A stretch of DNA of 64,000 nucleotides. It comes from Jiella endophytica. Its GTDB lineage: Bacteria; Pseudomonadota; Alphaproteobacteria; Rhizobiales; Rhizobiaceae. Below the pieces are notes generated by a model, which was given only the letters and a program-made list of their open reading frames with translations, ran no database searches and was not told the DNA's origin. The stretch is from positions 372,001 to 436,000 of the forward strand of contig NZ_SOZD01000002.1 of NCBI RefSeq assembly GCF_004519335.1, in the 5' to 3' direction. The translations under genes were made by a program, and so were the position numbers. Each line of letters opens with the position of its first letter. Within the stretch, counting starts at the first letter, position 1. Below, in pieces: positions 8,436 through 16,639 of this stretch.

Positions 8436-8999
8436 TCACCAGGAAATTTCCGGTGGCGGCGCACTGCGCTTGGCCAGCGCCAGGAAGCCGGTCTCGGGAT
8501 CGGCGATCGGCGGATAGGCGGCAAGCTCCGCCCGCATGCGCGCATGGGGCATGCCGTGCAGCGTCAGTTCGTCCTCGACCTGCCAGTGAAGATGCCGGAA
8601 CATCTCGACGTTCTGGGCCTGAACATGGGCGAGAAAGGTGTGGCAGCCGCGGCCGTTGGCGGTGGAGACGGCAAGCCGGATCAGCTCGCGGCCGAGCCGC
8701 CCGACATGGCGGAAGCGACTGTCGACGGCGAGGCGCGAGCCCCACCAGAGGCCCGGCTCCGGCTCGTGGATGCGCACCGTGCCGACAACCTCGTCCGCCT
8801 CATGGGCATAGGTGGAGAGCGCGACGAGGCTGGTGCAGTCGGCATCGATCGCGTCGCGGTCGTCGGCCTGAAAGAGCCCCTGCTCCTCGACGAAGACCCG
8901 GCGGCGCAGCCGCGCCGCACCCGCCTTTTCCCAGGGCGCGGCGGCCGCCCTGATGAAATAGCCGGGTGACAGGAAGACCGAATGATCGACGGCGTTCAT
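8436..8999 (-). CDS. nitE: Nit1C GNAT-like acetyltransferase
   Basis: A 187-residue protein of the GNAT fold, the equivalent of the N-terminal half of MSMEG_0567. RRRVFVEEQGLF in the first part and the acetyl-CoA-binding stretch around SRFRHVGRLGREL support the call, as do the later residues FLAHVQAQNV. It is expected to acylate a small metabolite of the Nit1C route, but the substrate is unknown. The ATG overlaps the nitD stop as ATGA. It lies directly upstream of nitF, with which it is fused in other bacteria. Confidence 0.85.
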   Translation of the reverse strand: MNAVDHSVFLSPGYFIRAAAAPWEKAGAARLRRRVFVEEQGLFQADDRDAIDADCTSLVALSTYAHEADEVVGTVRIHEPEPGLWWGSRLAVDSRFRHVGRLGRELIRLAVSTANGRGCHTFLAHVQAQNVEMFRHLHWQVEDELTLHGMPHARMRAELAAYPPIADPETGFLALAKRSAPPPEISW

Positions 9000-10114
9000 C
9001 AGGCGCTCCGCTTCTGGATATCCGTCAGCTTTTCATAAGTCGACAGGGCCGAACAGGCACCGCAGCGCCCGCAGCCGGCCTTGATCTCTTCGGCCGACAT
9101 GCCTGCCGCCCGGATCATCGCGGCGAGCGGCGCCAGCACCCGCGCCATGAAATCTGCGCCCGGCGCCGGATGACTCTCCAGCGGCGTGCCGGAGATCGGC
9201 ACGAATGGCACGACGAAGGGATAGACGCCGAGGGCGCAGAGTTTCTCGGAGATCGCGAGGATCGCCTCCGGCGTGTCGCCGAGGCCTGCGAGGATGTAGG
9301 TCGAGACCTGGCCCCGTCCGAAGACCTTCACTGCCGCCTCGAAGCTCGAGAAATACTTCTCCAGCGGCACCTGGGCCTTACCCGGCATGATCCTCGCCCG
9401 CACCTCCGGGGTGACAGCTTCGAGATGCATGCCGAGGGCATCTACGCCGGCGTCCCGCATCCGCTGGTGCCAGGCATCGTCCTCCGGCGGCTCGCACTGG
9501 GCCTGGATCGGCAGGTCGACCGCCGCCTTCACCGCCGCAGCGCTTTCGGCGAGGATCGCCGCGCCGCGATCCTTGCCCGGCGGGGTACCGGTGGTCATCA
9601 CCATGTGCTTGACGCCGTCGAGTTCGACGGCGGCCTTCGCCACCTCGGCGAGCTGCTCCGGCGTCTTGCGGGCGATGGTGCGGCCGGCGGCGAGCGACTG
9701 GCCGATCGAACAGAACTGGCAGGTCTTCTTGCGGCTCTCGTAGCGGATGCAGGTCTGCAGGATCGTCGTTGCCAGGACGTCGCGCGAATGGAGGACGGCG
9801 ATCTTGTTGTAGGCAATGCCGTCGGCGGTGGTGAGGTCGTAGAAACGCGGGCGGGAGGGGAAGCGCACCTTCGCCACCTCGACCCGGTCGCGGGTGACCC
9901 GCGAGAGGCCGGCAGCGTCCGGCGCATCGACGAGATAGGGGCTGTCGAAGGCCGGCGCGGTGTGTACCGGCACCATCACCGTGGTGCCGCCGATGGTCAC
10001 CGCCTTGTGGTCCGACGGGCCGGCGCCGCCGCGGCGGCTGTCATTGCCGGCTCGCGGGTCGACGAGGCGCATGCCGCGGGTCTGCAGGTCGTTGATGAGT
10101 TCGGCGTCAGACAT
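8999..10114 (-). CDS. nitD: Nit1C radical SAM protein (MSMEG_0568 family)
   Basis: A 371-residue radical SAM-type protein. Cysteines that could bind the 4Fe-4S cluster are C122, C132 and C135, that is C-x9-C-x2-C rather than the classical C-x3-C-x2-C. Near the C-terminus C348, C351 and C354 (CGRCGAC) form a possible second cluster site. The biotin synthase-like features MTTGTPPG and LGMHLEA follow in the expected places. It is a constant member of Nit1C clusters, and its reaction is unknown. The start at 10114 overlaps the nitrilase stop by 8 bases. A GGAGAAGG-type ribosome site precedes it. Confidence 0.88.
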   Translation of the reverse strand: MSDAELINDLQTRGMRLVDPRAGNDSRRGGAGPSDHKAVTIGGTTVMVPVHTAPAFDSPYLVDAPDAAGLSRVTRDRVEVAKVRFPSRPRFYDLTTADGIAYNKIAVLHSRDVLATTILQTCIRYESRKKTCQFCSIGQSLAAGRTIARKTPEQLAEVAKAAVELDGVKHMVMTTGTPPGKDRGAAILAESAAAVKAAVDLPIQAQCEPPEDDAWHQRMRDAGVDALGMHLEAVTPEVRARIMPGKAQVPLEKYFSSFEAAVKVFGRGQVSTYILAGLGDTPEAILAISEKLCALGVYPFVVPFVPISGTPLESHPAPGADFMARVLAPLAAMIRAAGMSAEEIKAGCGRCGACSALSTYEKLTDIQKRSA

Positions 10115-11108
10115 GGTCCTTCTCCGCCGCGAAATCCCGCGCAGCCTCGGACGGGAGCGCCTGTGCGCCCATCGGGTCGGGGATCTGATGGATTGGACGT
10201 GCCGGCTGGGCGTCGTGGACGAGGGACAGAAGCTCCGGCCGGGCATAGTGGCCGACCGAATCCATCATCCGCTTGCGCTTGGTGACGAGGCGCATGTCGA
10301 GATCGGCGATCAGGATCCCCTCGCCCGCGGTCAGCGGCGGAGCGAGATGGCGCCCCTCGGGCGAGACGATGCAGGTCATGCAGCCGTCGCGAAGCCCCTT
10401 CTGAAGCTTCGGATCGGGATGGATCTCGGCGATCTGCTCCTCGGTGAGCCAGCCGGTGGCATTGACGACGAAGCAGCCGGATTCCAGCGCATGGTGGCGC
10501 ATGGTCACCTCGATCTGCTCGCCGAAGACCGGGCCGACGAGGCTGCCCGGGAAGTGGCTCGCATGGATCTCCTCGTGCTGAGCCATCAGCGCGTAGCGGG
10601 CGAGCGGATTGTAGTGCTCCCAGCAGGCGAGCGCGCCGACCCTGCCGACGGCGGTCTCAGCCACCTTGAGCCCGGCACCGTCACCCTGCCCCCAGATCAT
10701 CCGCTCGTGATAGGTCGGGGTGATCTTGCGGCGCTTCAGAACCAGCGAACCGTCGGCGTCGAAGATCAGCTGGGTGTTGTAGAGCGAGCCGTGATCGCGC
10801 TCGTTGACGCCGAGGACGATCACCATGCGGCGCCGGCGCGCGGCATCGGCCACCGCCTCGGTTTCCGCCGAAGGGACGACGACGGCCTCTTCGTAGAGCT
10901 TCAGATGCGGCGGGCCCTGCAGCACCGGCGGCAGGACGAAGGAGAAATAGGGATAGTAGGGAACGAAGGTCTCGGGAAAGACGATCAGCTGGGCGCCCTT
11001 TTCGGCCGCCTCGGCGATGGCGTTCAGCACCCGGTCCATCGTGCCCTGGCGGCCCGAGAGGTCCGGCGCGATCTGGACGGCGGCCGCCCTGATGGTGTCG
11101 TTTCGCAT
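10107..11108 (-). CDS. nitC: nitrilase of the Nit1C cluster
   Basis: A 333-residue nitrilase of the Nit6803/NitC type, which hydrolyses nitriles to acids and ammonia. The catalytic triad is visible: Glu46 in FPETF, Lys128 in [10 protein letters not shown], and nucleophile Cys162 in ACWEHYNPL. The sequence keeps the family tail with [16 protein letters not shown]. In Pseudomonas fluorescens NCIMB 11764 this enzyme and its cluster were linked to growth on cyanide as nitrogen source. The start at 11108 is chosen because it gives the usual [10 protein letters not shown]-terminus and has GGGAGG upstream. Likely cytoplasmic. Confidence 0.93.
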   Translation of the reverse strand: MRNDTIRAAAVQIAPDLSGRQGTMDRVLNAIAEAAEKGAQLIVFPETFVPYYPYFSFVLPPVLQGPPHLKLYEEAVVVPSAETEAVADAARRRRMVIVLGVNERDHGSLYNTQLIFDADGSLVLKRRKITPTYHERMIWGQGDGAGLKVAETAVGRVGALACWEHYNPLARYALMAQHEEIHASHFPGSLVGPVFGEQIEVTMRHHALESGCFVVNATGWLTEEQIAEIHPDPKLQKGLRDGCMTCIVSPEGRHLAPPLTAGEGILIADLDMRLVTKRKRMMDSVGHYARPELLSLVHDAQPARPIHQIPDPMGAQALPSEAARDFAAEKDHV

Positions 11109-11193
11109 CCTCGCCTCCCGGCTTCGATGAACTCGCGGCAGGCGGCGACCGCCGGACGCACCGGGGCCGCCACATGCATCCGGGCGTTTCGTC

Positions 11194-11676
11194 TCAGACG
11201 GTCCAGGTGTCGAGGATGACGGCATTCGCCTTCTTGTGCAGAAGGATGCAGTCGAGCACGTCCTGCGGCGCGATCGGCGTGATGCCCGGCAGGAGCGACG
11301 GCTCGCCATGGCCGTAGAGCGCCTGAAGAGCGAAGCGGCAGGCGAAGACCTTGCCGCCCTCGCTCATGAACTTCTTGAGGTTGACCGCGAAGTTCTGGTG
11401 GCCCGGAAAAGCCTCGTCGCCGAGCTTCGGGAAGCCTCGCTGGATGCCGAGGGTCACGCCCGGGCCGTAGAGCAGGATCGAGGTCTCGAAGCCCTTCCGG
11501 TTCAGCCGGATGGCGTTGAGGATGTTGACGAGGCCGATCGAGCCCTCGAAGGCGACGGTGTGGAAGGTGACAAGGGCCTTCTCACCAGGCGCCGCCTTGA
11601 CGTCCTCGAAGACCTTCTCCTCGTAATCGACGAAATAGTCGCCGTCCTTGTGGGCTTCTGCGCTGACTGCCGGCAT
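11194..11676 (-). CDS. nitB: Nit1C first-gene protein (MSMEG_0572/Sll0783 family)
   Basis: A 160-residue protein of the MSMEG_0572/Sll0783 'nitrogen starvation response' family. The fold looks like the DsrE/peroxiredoxin-like small-domain class: [10 protein letters not shown] near the start, LLYGPGV in the middle and the Cys in KVFACRFAL. No reaction is known. It is the promoter-proximal gene of the cluster, with AGGAGAG just upstream. The 270-base, AT-richer divergent region to the MocR gene lies ahead of it, so expression of the whole B-to-H run probably starts here. Confidence 0.88.
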   Translation of the reverse strand: MPAVSAEAHKDGDYFVDYEEKVFEDVKAAPGEKALVTFHTVAFEGSIGLVNILNAIRLNRKGFETSILLYGPGVTLGIQRGFPKLGDEAFPGHQNFAVNLKKFMSEGGKVFACRFALQALYGHGEPSLLPGITPIAPQDVLDCILLHKKANAVILDTWTV

Positions 11677-11756
11677 CCTTGCTCTCCTCTTCGAAGCCGT
11701 GAACCGGAGCGGAGAGTGCTCCCAGCGAGAATATCCAGTCAATCGTCATTCTATTT

Positions 11757-11944
11757 TCCATACAATTAATTTCGCGCTGCTGGCTCTGTTTGCTTATAAA
11801 CGCATCCGTTGCCACTGTTTTAGGCGACATCTGCCGCGAAAACTGGCTGAACTCTCGCCAATTCGGCTTGCATTGATCGACAACAATATCCATACAATTC
11901 CCGACAATCGGCACGCTGCCGTCACGACTTTGCAGGATATCCAT
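11757..11944. promoter_or_regulatory. repeated motifs in the nitB / MocR divergent promoter
   Basis: The 11-mer TCCATACAATT occurs twice in the same orientation, at 11757-11767 and 11889-11899. The overlapping 8-mer ATATCCAT occurs at 11886-11893 and again at 11937-11944, directly before the GTG start of the MocR gene. The stretch is markedly AT-richer than its surroundings. MocR-type regulators usually bind direct repeats, so these are candidate operators. I looked for a sigma-54 promoter, expected when NitA is the regulator, and did not find one. Confidence 0.45.
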
Positions 11945-11946
11945 CA

Positions 11947-13317
11947 GTGATCGACTGGATCCCCGAGCTGCCGAGAAGCGGCAAGCCGCTCTATCTCGAA
12001 ATCGCCGAGGCGATCGCCAGCGACGTCAAGGCCGGCCGGCTGAAATCGGGGGACAGGCTGCCGCCGCAGCGCCGCCTCGCCAAGCGGCTGGCGATCGACT
12101 TCACCACCGTCTCCCGTGCCTATGCCGAGGCGCGCACCCGCGGCCTCGTCGACAGCCATGTCGGCCGCGGCACCTTCGTCGACGGCGGCGAAGCGCTCGG
12201 TGCCGGCCCGGACGAGGTTCGCGGCGAGGCCGAGGACCTGACGATGAACATGCCGCCGGAGCCGACGGATCCGGCGCTGCTTGCCAAGATGCGGGAGGGG
12301 CTCGCCTATGTCGGCGCCAATCTGGTGCCGCTGTTGCGCTACCAGTCGACCACCGGCAGCGAGAAGGACAAGGTGGCGGCGTCTTCCTGGCTGTCGATGC
12401 GCGGCATGGTGCCGAAGCTCGAGCGCATCGCGGTGACGCCGGGCGGCCATCCGACCATCACGGCGATCCTCTCGCTCCTCGCCAGCGCCGGCGACACCGT
12501 GCTCTGCGAAGAGATCACTTATCCGGGGCTCCGGGCGATCGCCCGGCTCCTCGATCTGCGGCTGGTCGGGCTGAAGATGGACCGCGACGGCATCCTGCCC
12601 GACGCGCTGGAGGCGGCGATCCGGCAGACGTCGCCGAAGGCGCTCTACCTCAATCCGACGCTGCAGAACCCGACGACGGTGACGATGCCGACGGCGCGGC
12701 GGCTGGCGGTCGCGGAGATCCTCACCCGACACGGCCTGCCGGCGATCGAGGACGACGCCTATGGCTTCATCCCGCAGAAGGCGCCGGCGCCCCTCGCCGT
12801 CAGCGCGCCGGATCTCATCTGGCATATCGGCGGCCTGGCGAAATGCATCGGCGCCGGGCTTCGCCTCGCCTATACGGTGGCGCCGAGCGGCAAGGACGCG
12901 CTGCAGCTGACCCAGGCGCTGAAGGCGATCAGCGGCATGGCCTCGCCGATCTCCGTGGCGCTCGCCACCCAGTGGATCGAGGACGGCACCGCCGACGGCA
13001 TCCGCCGCTTCATCCGCGCCGAAAGCGAGGCGCGGCAGGAGATCGCCGCGCAGGCGCTGGAGGGTTTCGACTACGACACCAACCAGTATGCGTTCAACAT
13101 CTGGCTGCGCCTGCCTGAAGGCTCCGGCCGGGCCGACCTGATGGGCCGGATGGCCGGCCGGCATGTCGGCATCATGCCGTCCGACGCCTTCACCGTCACC
13201 GGCACGCCGGAAGAGACCGTGCGCGTCTGTCTCGGCGGCCAGATCTCGCGCGAGCGGCTGCGGGCGGAGCTGATGGTGATGGCGAGCGCGCTTGCCAGCC
13301 ATGCCTGGGGCGGCTGA
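11947..13317 (+). CDS. MocR-type GntR regulator with aminotransferase domain
   Basis: A 456-residue PLP-dependent regulator. A GntR winged helix-turn-helix occupies about residues 14-78 (GDRLPPQRRLAKRL, then RGTFV). A class I aminotransferase-like domain fills residues 105-450, with the cofactor Asp near 270 (IEDDAYGF) and the Schiff-base Lys near 299 (GGLAKCIGAGLR). Translation appears to start with GTG. It is divergent from nitB, which makes it the best candidate regulator of the Nit1C operon. The cluster in Pseudomonas instead uses a sigma-54 activator, NitA, absent here. The effector could be PLP with an amino acid. Confidence 0.88.
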   Translation: MIDWIPELPRSGKPLYLEIAEAIASDVKAGRLKSGDRLPPQRRLAKRLAIDFTTVSRAYAEARTRGLVDSHVGRGTFVDGGEALGAGPDEVRGEAEDLTMNMPPEPTDPALLAKMREGLAYVGANLVPLLRYQSTTGSEKDKVAASSWLSMRGMVPKLERIAVTPGGHPTITAILSLLASAGDTVLCEEITYPGLRAIARLLDLRLVGLKMDRDGILPDALEAAIRQTSPKALYLNPTLQNPTTVTMPTARRLAVAEILTRHGLPAIEDDAYGFIPQKAPAPLAVSAPDLIWHIGGLAKCIGAGLRLAYTVAPSGKDALQLTQALKAISGMASPISVALATQWIEDGTADGIRRFIRAESEARQEIAAQALEGFDYDTNQYAFNIWLRLPEGSGRADLMGRMAGRHVGIMPSDAFTVTGTPEETVRVCLGGQISRERLRAELMVMASALASHAWGG

Positions 13318-13470
13318 TCCGGCAAGAAAGAATTAGCCCTAGATCGGACTATCGACCCCCGGCGAGAGCCGGAAGCAGCGATGGTTACAATTCAAAATAG
13401 TCTGGTAAACGGATCAAAATCCGCCTCGCGCATTGCTTCCCGCGAACACAACTGCAGGCGGGGGCCTCTC

Positions 13471-14058
13471 ATGCTGAAAGTCCTGGCAAGATTCAGCGCC
13501 GTCACGGCGCTTTGCGCAATGGCGCTGACCGAAGCCCATGCCGGCGGCATTGCCGGCCTGACGCGCTCGCTGGACAATCTCGACGCGGTCAGGCGGATAT
13601 CCCTCGACCGCCCGACCCTCGCGCCGTTCTCCTATGTGATGTTCTGCGAGGCAAATCCCGGCGACTGCCATGGTGGCGCCGCGGCGGCCATCGCGATGAC
13701 GCCGCGCGCGCGACAGCTGATCGCCCTGGTCAACCGGCGGGTGAACCGCGCCATCGCACCGCGCTTCGAATCCGGCGACACCTGGAGCGCCGGAACCGCG
13801 AGCGGCGACTGCGAGGACTATGCGCTGACCAAGCGACGGGCACTGATCGAGGCGGGCTTTCCGGCCGCCTCTCTGCTGATGGCCGTTGCGCGAACCTTTC
13901 GCGGCGAGGGCCACGCGGTGCTGATCGCCCGCACCAGCCTCGGCGACCTCGTCCTCGACAACCGCACCGACCTGATGCGCGCCTGGGACAGGACCGACCT
14001 CTCCTTCGTCAAGATCGCCTCGAGCGAAGACCCCCATCTGTGGTACGCCGTCCGCTGA
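13471..14058 (+). CDS. transglutaminase-like cysteine protease (BTLCP/LapG-like)
   Basis: A 195-residue exported protein of the bacterial transglutaminase-like cysteine proteinase family. A signal peptide of about 24 residues ends TEAHA before GGIAG. The catalytic triad is Cys114 (SGDCEDYA), His148 (GEGHAVL) and Asp163 (LDNRTD). LapG, the best known member, cuts a surface adhesin in the periplasm under c-di-GMP control; I see no LapD or adhesin partner close by. ATG 13471 is preferred because it starts the signal peptide. An upstream in-frame ATG at 13381 would spoil it. Confidence 0.82.
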   Translation: MLKVLARFSAVTALCAMALTEAHAGGIAGLTRSLDNLDAVRRISLDRPTLAPFSYVMFCEANPGDCHGGAAAAIAMTPRARQLIALVNRRVNRAIAPRFESGDTWSAGTASGDCEDYALTKRRALIEAGFPAASLLMAVARTFRGEGHAVLIARTSLGDLVLDNRTDLMRAWDRTDLSFVKIASSEDPHLWYAVR

Positions 14059-14084
14059 ACAGCGACCGCCGGCGATGATGGCCC

Positions 14085-14112
14085 GGGAACCGCTGCGCTT
14101 GCAGCGGCTCCC
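14085..14112. terminator. bidirectional hairpin between convergent genes
   Basis: Twelve-base arms GGGAACCGCTGC and GCAGCGGCTCCC flank a GCTT tetraloop with one mismatch. It lies 26 bases after the protease stop and directly before the stop of the convergent MFS gene. No T tract is present. Confidence 0.55.
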
Positions 14113-14113
14113 G

Positions 14114-15262
14114 TCATGCACTGGCGGGAGCAGCGACCCGGCGGGCGGAAAAGATGCCCGGCAGGAGCGCCAGGCCGGCGAAGGTCGCAGCAACTACCCC
14201 TGGCCCGACACCATCGAGCAGCAGCCCAAAGAGTGGGGCGCCGGCAGTCTGGCCGATGGCGATGGTGAGGAAGCCGATCATCAGCCCGGTCGCCGGGCGA
14301 TCGGAAACCGCGCGGACGCCCCAGACGAGATAGACCCCGGTCAGCATCACATAGGCGCCGCCGAACAGCCCGCCGCCGACAAGCGCCAGGACGGGGCTCG
14401 TAAAGGCCGAGCCGACTGCGAGGATTCCCGCCGCCATCAGTGCAAGGGAGGTCCAGTGCACCCGGTCGACGCCGAAGCGGGCGATGAGGGTGCCGGCAAG
14501 GGCCCCAGCGATACCGCCGGCGCCGAGGAAGCTCCAGAGAAGGCCGGCTCCGGCGCTCTCCCAGCCGAGGCGCAGCGCCGCGAGCTGACCGCCGAAGGAC
14601 CAGAGAGCGGTGCTCGCGGCGCCCATCAGGAAGGAGGCACCGACGAGCCGGACCACCGGACCGGTGATTGGCGGGAGCCCGCCGGCACCATCGCCGCCCC
14701 GCGCGGCCGGAATGGTCCGCATCGCCGCGACCGCCAAAAGCATCCCCATGGCGGTGAAGGCGCCAAAGGCGAGCCGCCACTCGCCGGCAAGGGTCAGGGC
14801 GACCGCGCCCGAAAGCGCGACACCGGCGCTCGTTCCGGCATTGATGGCGGTGTTGGTCGCGTCCTGCCGCGCCGGTCTGACGGCTGCAGCGACCGCCGCA
14901 GCCATCGGTGGCGACGCAAGGCCGGTGCTCGACCCGGCAAGCAAAACCGCCGCTGCAAGCCAGGCGGACGACGGCGAAAGGGCGATGCCGGCCATGCCAA
15001 CCGCAGCAACGACGGCCGCTGCGATGGCGACGCTGCGCGCCCCGAAGCGCTCCGTCGCCCAGGCCGAAACAACGATGGCGATGCAATAGCCGAAGAAGGA
15101 ACCGCCCGAGATCACGCCGCTGAGACCAGCGCCAAGGCCGAGATCGGCGTCGATCTGCGGGAGGAACAGGCCGAAGGCAAAGCGGGCGAATCCGTAGCAG
15201 ACGGCGATTAGGCCGAAGCCCGTCGCACCGATGCGCAGCGCCGGGCTCCCCAGCAGGGTCAT
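14114..15262 (-). CDS. MFS transporter
   Basis: A 382-residue major facilitator with about 12 hydrophobic helices. The first membrane segment carries CYGFARFAFGLFLP, which resembles the YbfB/YjiJ-like or CynX-like MFS groups; ATERFGAR is the loop 2-3 motif. The substrate cannot be read from sequence; drug or organic-anion efflux is usual for small TetR-controlled MFS genes. The ATG overlaps the TetR stop as ATGA, so the two form one operon with the regulator first. A 24-base palindrome ahead of that regulator likely controls both. Confidence 0.85.
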   Translation of the reverse strand: MTLLGSPALRIGATGFGLIAVCYGFARFAFGLFLPQIDADLGLGAGLSGVISGGSFFGYCIAIVVSAWATERFGARSVAIAAAVVAAVGMAGIALSPSSAWLAAAVLLAGSSTGLASPPMAAAVAAAVRPARQDATNTAINAGTSAGVALSGAVALTLAGEWRLAFGAFTAMGMLLAVAAMRTIPAARGGDGAGGLPPITGPVVRLVGASFLMGAASTALWSFGGQLAALRLGWESAGAGLLWSFLGAGGIAGALAGTLIARFGVDRVHWTSLALMAAGILAVGSAFTSPVLALVGGGLFGGAYVMLTGVYLVWGVRAVSDRPATGLMIGFLTIAIGQTAGAPLFGLLLDGVGPGVVAATFAGLALLPGIFSARRVAAPASA

Positions 15263-15786
15263 CGACGCGCTCCCGCGACCAGGGTCGCTGCCGCAGCCCG
15301 TGCCGCGGCCACCGCCGCCGGCCCGCGATAGACCGCTGCGGCCGTGGCGCCCTCGAAAAGGACGAGGATCTGTTCGGCGAGCGACGCGTCGCCGGAACCG
15401 CCGAGTTCGGCCGCGACGATCTCGGCGATCCTCGCGCGAAAGGCTTGCTTGTGGGCGGTGACCACAGCGGCGATCTCCGGCGTGTCGCCGCCGGTCTCGC
15501 CTTGCGTCCTCAGGAACAGGCAGCCGCGGCTCCCCTCCTCGCGCACCCAGTCATCCAGCGCGGCGAAGAGCGCATCGACACTTGCGACTTCGATGCGCTG
15601 CATGAACCGGCCCTCGCGTTCGGCCAGAACGGCAGCCATCAGCGCGGCCTTGCTGCCGGCGTGCTTGTAGAGCGTGCGGCTCGAAAGGCCCGCGGCCGCC
15701 GTCAGTCGGTCCATGCCGGTAGCGGTGTAGCCGTGCCGGTCGAAGAGCGGCTCGGCGGCGGCGAGGATGGTCGATCGCGTGTCCAT
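15259..15786 (-). CDS. TetR family repressor of the MFS gene
   Basis: A 175-residue TetR-type regulator. The helix-turn-helix spans about residues 25-46 (MDRLTAAAGLSSRTLYKHA) after the typical ILAAAEPLFDRHGY helix. The C-terminal half is helical and probably binds the inducer. It is the first gene of a two-gene operon with the MFS transporter. A perfect inverted repeat lies 7 bases before its start codon, where it would cover the ribosome site or promoter, so autorepression is likely. Confidence 0.88.
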   Translation of the reverse strand: MDTRSTILAAAEPLFDRHGYTATGMDRLTAAAGLSSRTLYKHAGSKAALMAAVLAEREGRFMQRIEVASVDALFAALDDWVREEGSRGCLFLRTQGETGGDTPEIAAVVTAHKQAFRARIAEIVAAELGGSGDASLAEQILVLFEGATAAAVYRGPAAVAAARAAAATLVAGARR

Positions 15787-15792
15787 GTGCCC

Positions 15793-15816
15793 AATGTAAA
15801 ACGATCGTTTTACATT
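15793..15816. promoter_or_regulatory. perfect 24-base palindromic operator
   Basis: The central 18 bases are GTAAAACGATCGTTTTAC, and three more bases on each side also pair (AAT / ATT), giving a perfect 24-base palindrome. It sits 7 bases upstream of the TetR start codon. Position and symmetry fit a TetR-family operator that controls the TetR-MFS operon. Confidence 0.8.
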
Positions 15817-15873
15817 TCAAGCAAGACGTTGCGAGATCGGACGACCGGCGTCGGAATGCCCGGTGTCGTCGGA

Positions 15874-16551
15874 CTATTGCGCGTCCGAAAGGGCAGCGGC
15901 CGAGCGGACCCGCTCGAGCAGCGGCGCGATCTTCGGGCCGAGCACGGCGACGATCGCCTTCCTGTCCGAGAGAGAGCCGGCTTCGGCGAGGACCGTGAGA
16001 TCGTCGACGATCAGATCGCCGAGCGGATCGCGCGGCCCGTTAATCTCGGCAGACCAGAGCCGGCCGGCAAAGCGCAGTCGCTGCTTCAGGACGAAGGCGG
16101 CGTTGGGAGCAAAGCGCCTGGACAGCTGAAGCGAATGCAGGATTTCGGCCCGCCTTTCGCCCGAAGCCTGCTGCAGCATGGCGAGATAGAGCCAGGAGCC
16201 GCCGTCCTGCGGCGCGCAGGCGAGCGCATGCCTTGCTCTGGCCAGCGCGCCGGACCGCAGCTGCTCCAGCCGCAACGGGCTTACCGACTTATCTGCGGCA
16301 AGAAGGTCGAGCCGGGTCAGTTCGAGAATGACGAGGCTACGCTCGCCGTCCCGGTTGCAGCGGCCGGGCAGCGGCTGTTCGGAAAGATAGCGGTCGAGCG
16401 TGTCGCCGGAGCCCCGCCAGGACTGCGGATCGGCGACGACGCTCGCGGCCGCGGCGATTGCCGGGCGGGATCTGAGGCTGTCGGCAAAGAGCATCGCCGA
16501 GACCAGCGAGAACGAGATCCCAAGCGCAGCAGCCGCGAGACGCAGCATCAT
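15874..16551 (-). CDS. hypothetical protein at the end of the polysaccharide cluster
   Basis: A 225-residue protein of no recognised family. The first 25 residues are hydrophobic (LRLAAAALGISFSLVSAML) and look like a signal peptide or membrane anchor. The rest is mainly helical; SWLYLAMLQQASG and HSLQLSRRFAPNA look like tetratricopeptide-like helices. Two cysteines (GRCN and ALAC) could pair outside the cytoplasm. It follows the Wzz/BY-kinase gene by 88 bases on the same strand, so a role in polysaccharide assembly or export is inferred from position only. ATG 16551 or the adjacent ATG 16548 could be the start. Confidence 0.65.
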   Translation of the reverse strand: MMLRLAAAALGISFSLVSAMLFADSLRSRPAIAAAASVVADPQSWRGSGDTLDRYLSEQPLPGRCNRDGERSLVILELTRLDLLAADKSVSPLRLEQLRSGALARARHALACAPQDGGSWLYLAMLQQASGERRAEILHSLQLSRRFAPNAAFVLKQRLRFAGRLWSAEINGPRDPLGDLIVDDLTVLAEAGSLSDRKAIVAVLGPKIAPLLERVRSAAALSDAQ

Positions 16552-16639
16552 GGGGCGGCGCGCCTCAGCGTTTCAATGGCGGCAGGCCGAACGGCGATCG
16601 CGCGCGCTGCTGCCTGCCCGGCCGGCGAGGTGCCAGCCG

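Noticed and set aside
11677-11946. Sigma-54 promoter for nitB
   Set aside because: Searched for TGGCAC-N5-TTGCA on the minus strand; only fragments such as TTGCA-like stretches were found, with wrong spacing.
11944-13302. A 452-codon frame antisense to the MocR gene
   Set aside because: Low-complexity Arg/His/Asp-rich translation, typical of an antisense shadow; the plus strand has a clear GntR-aminotransferase protein.
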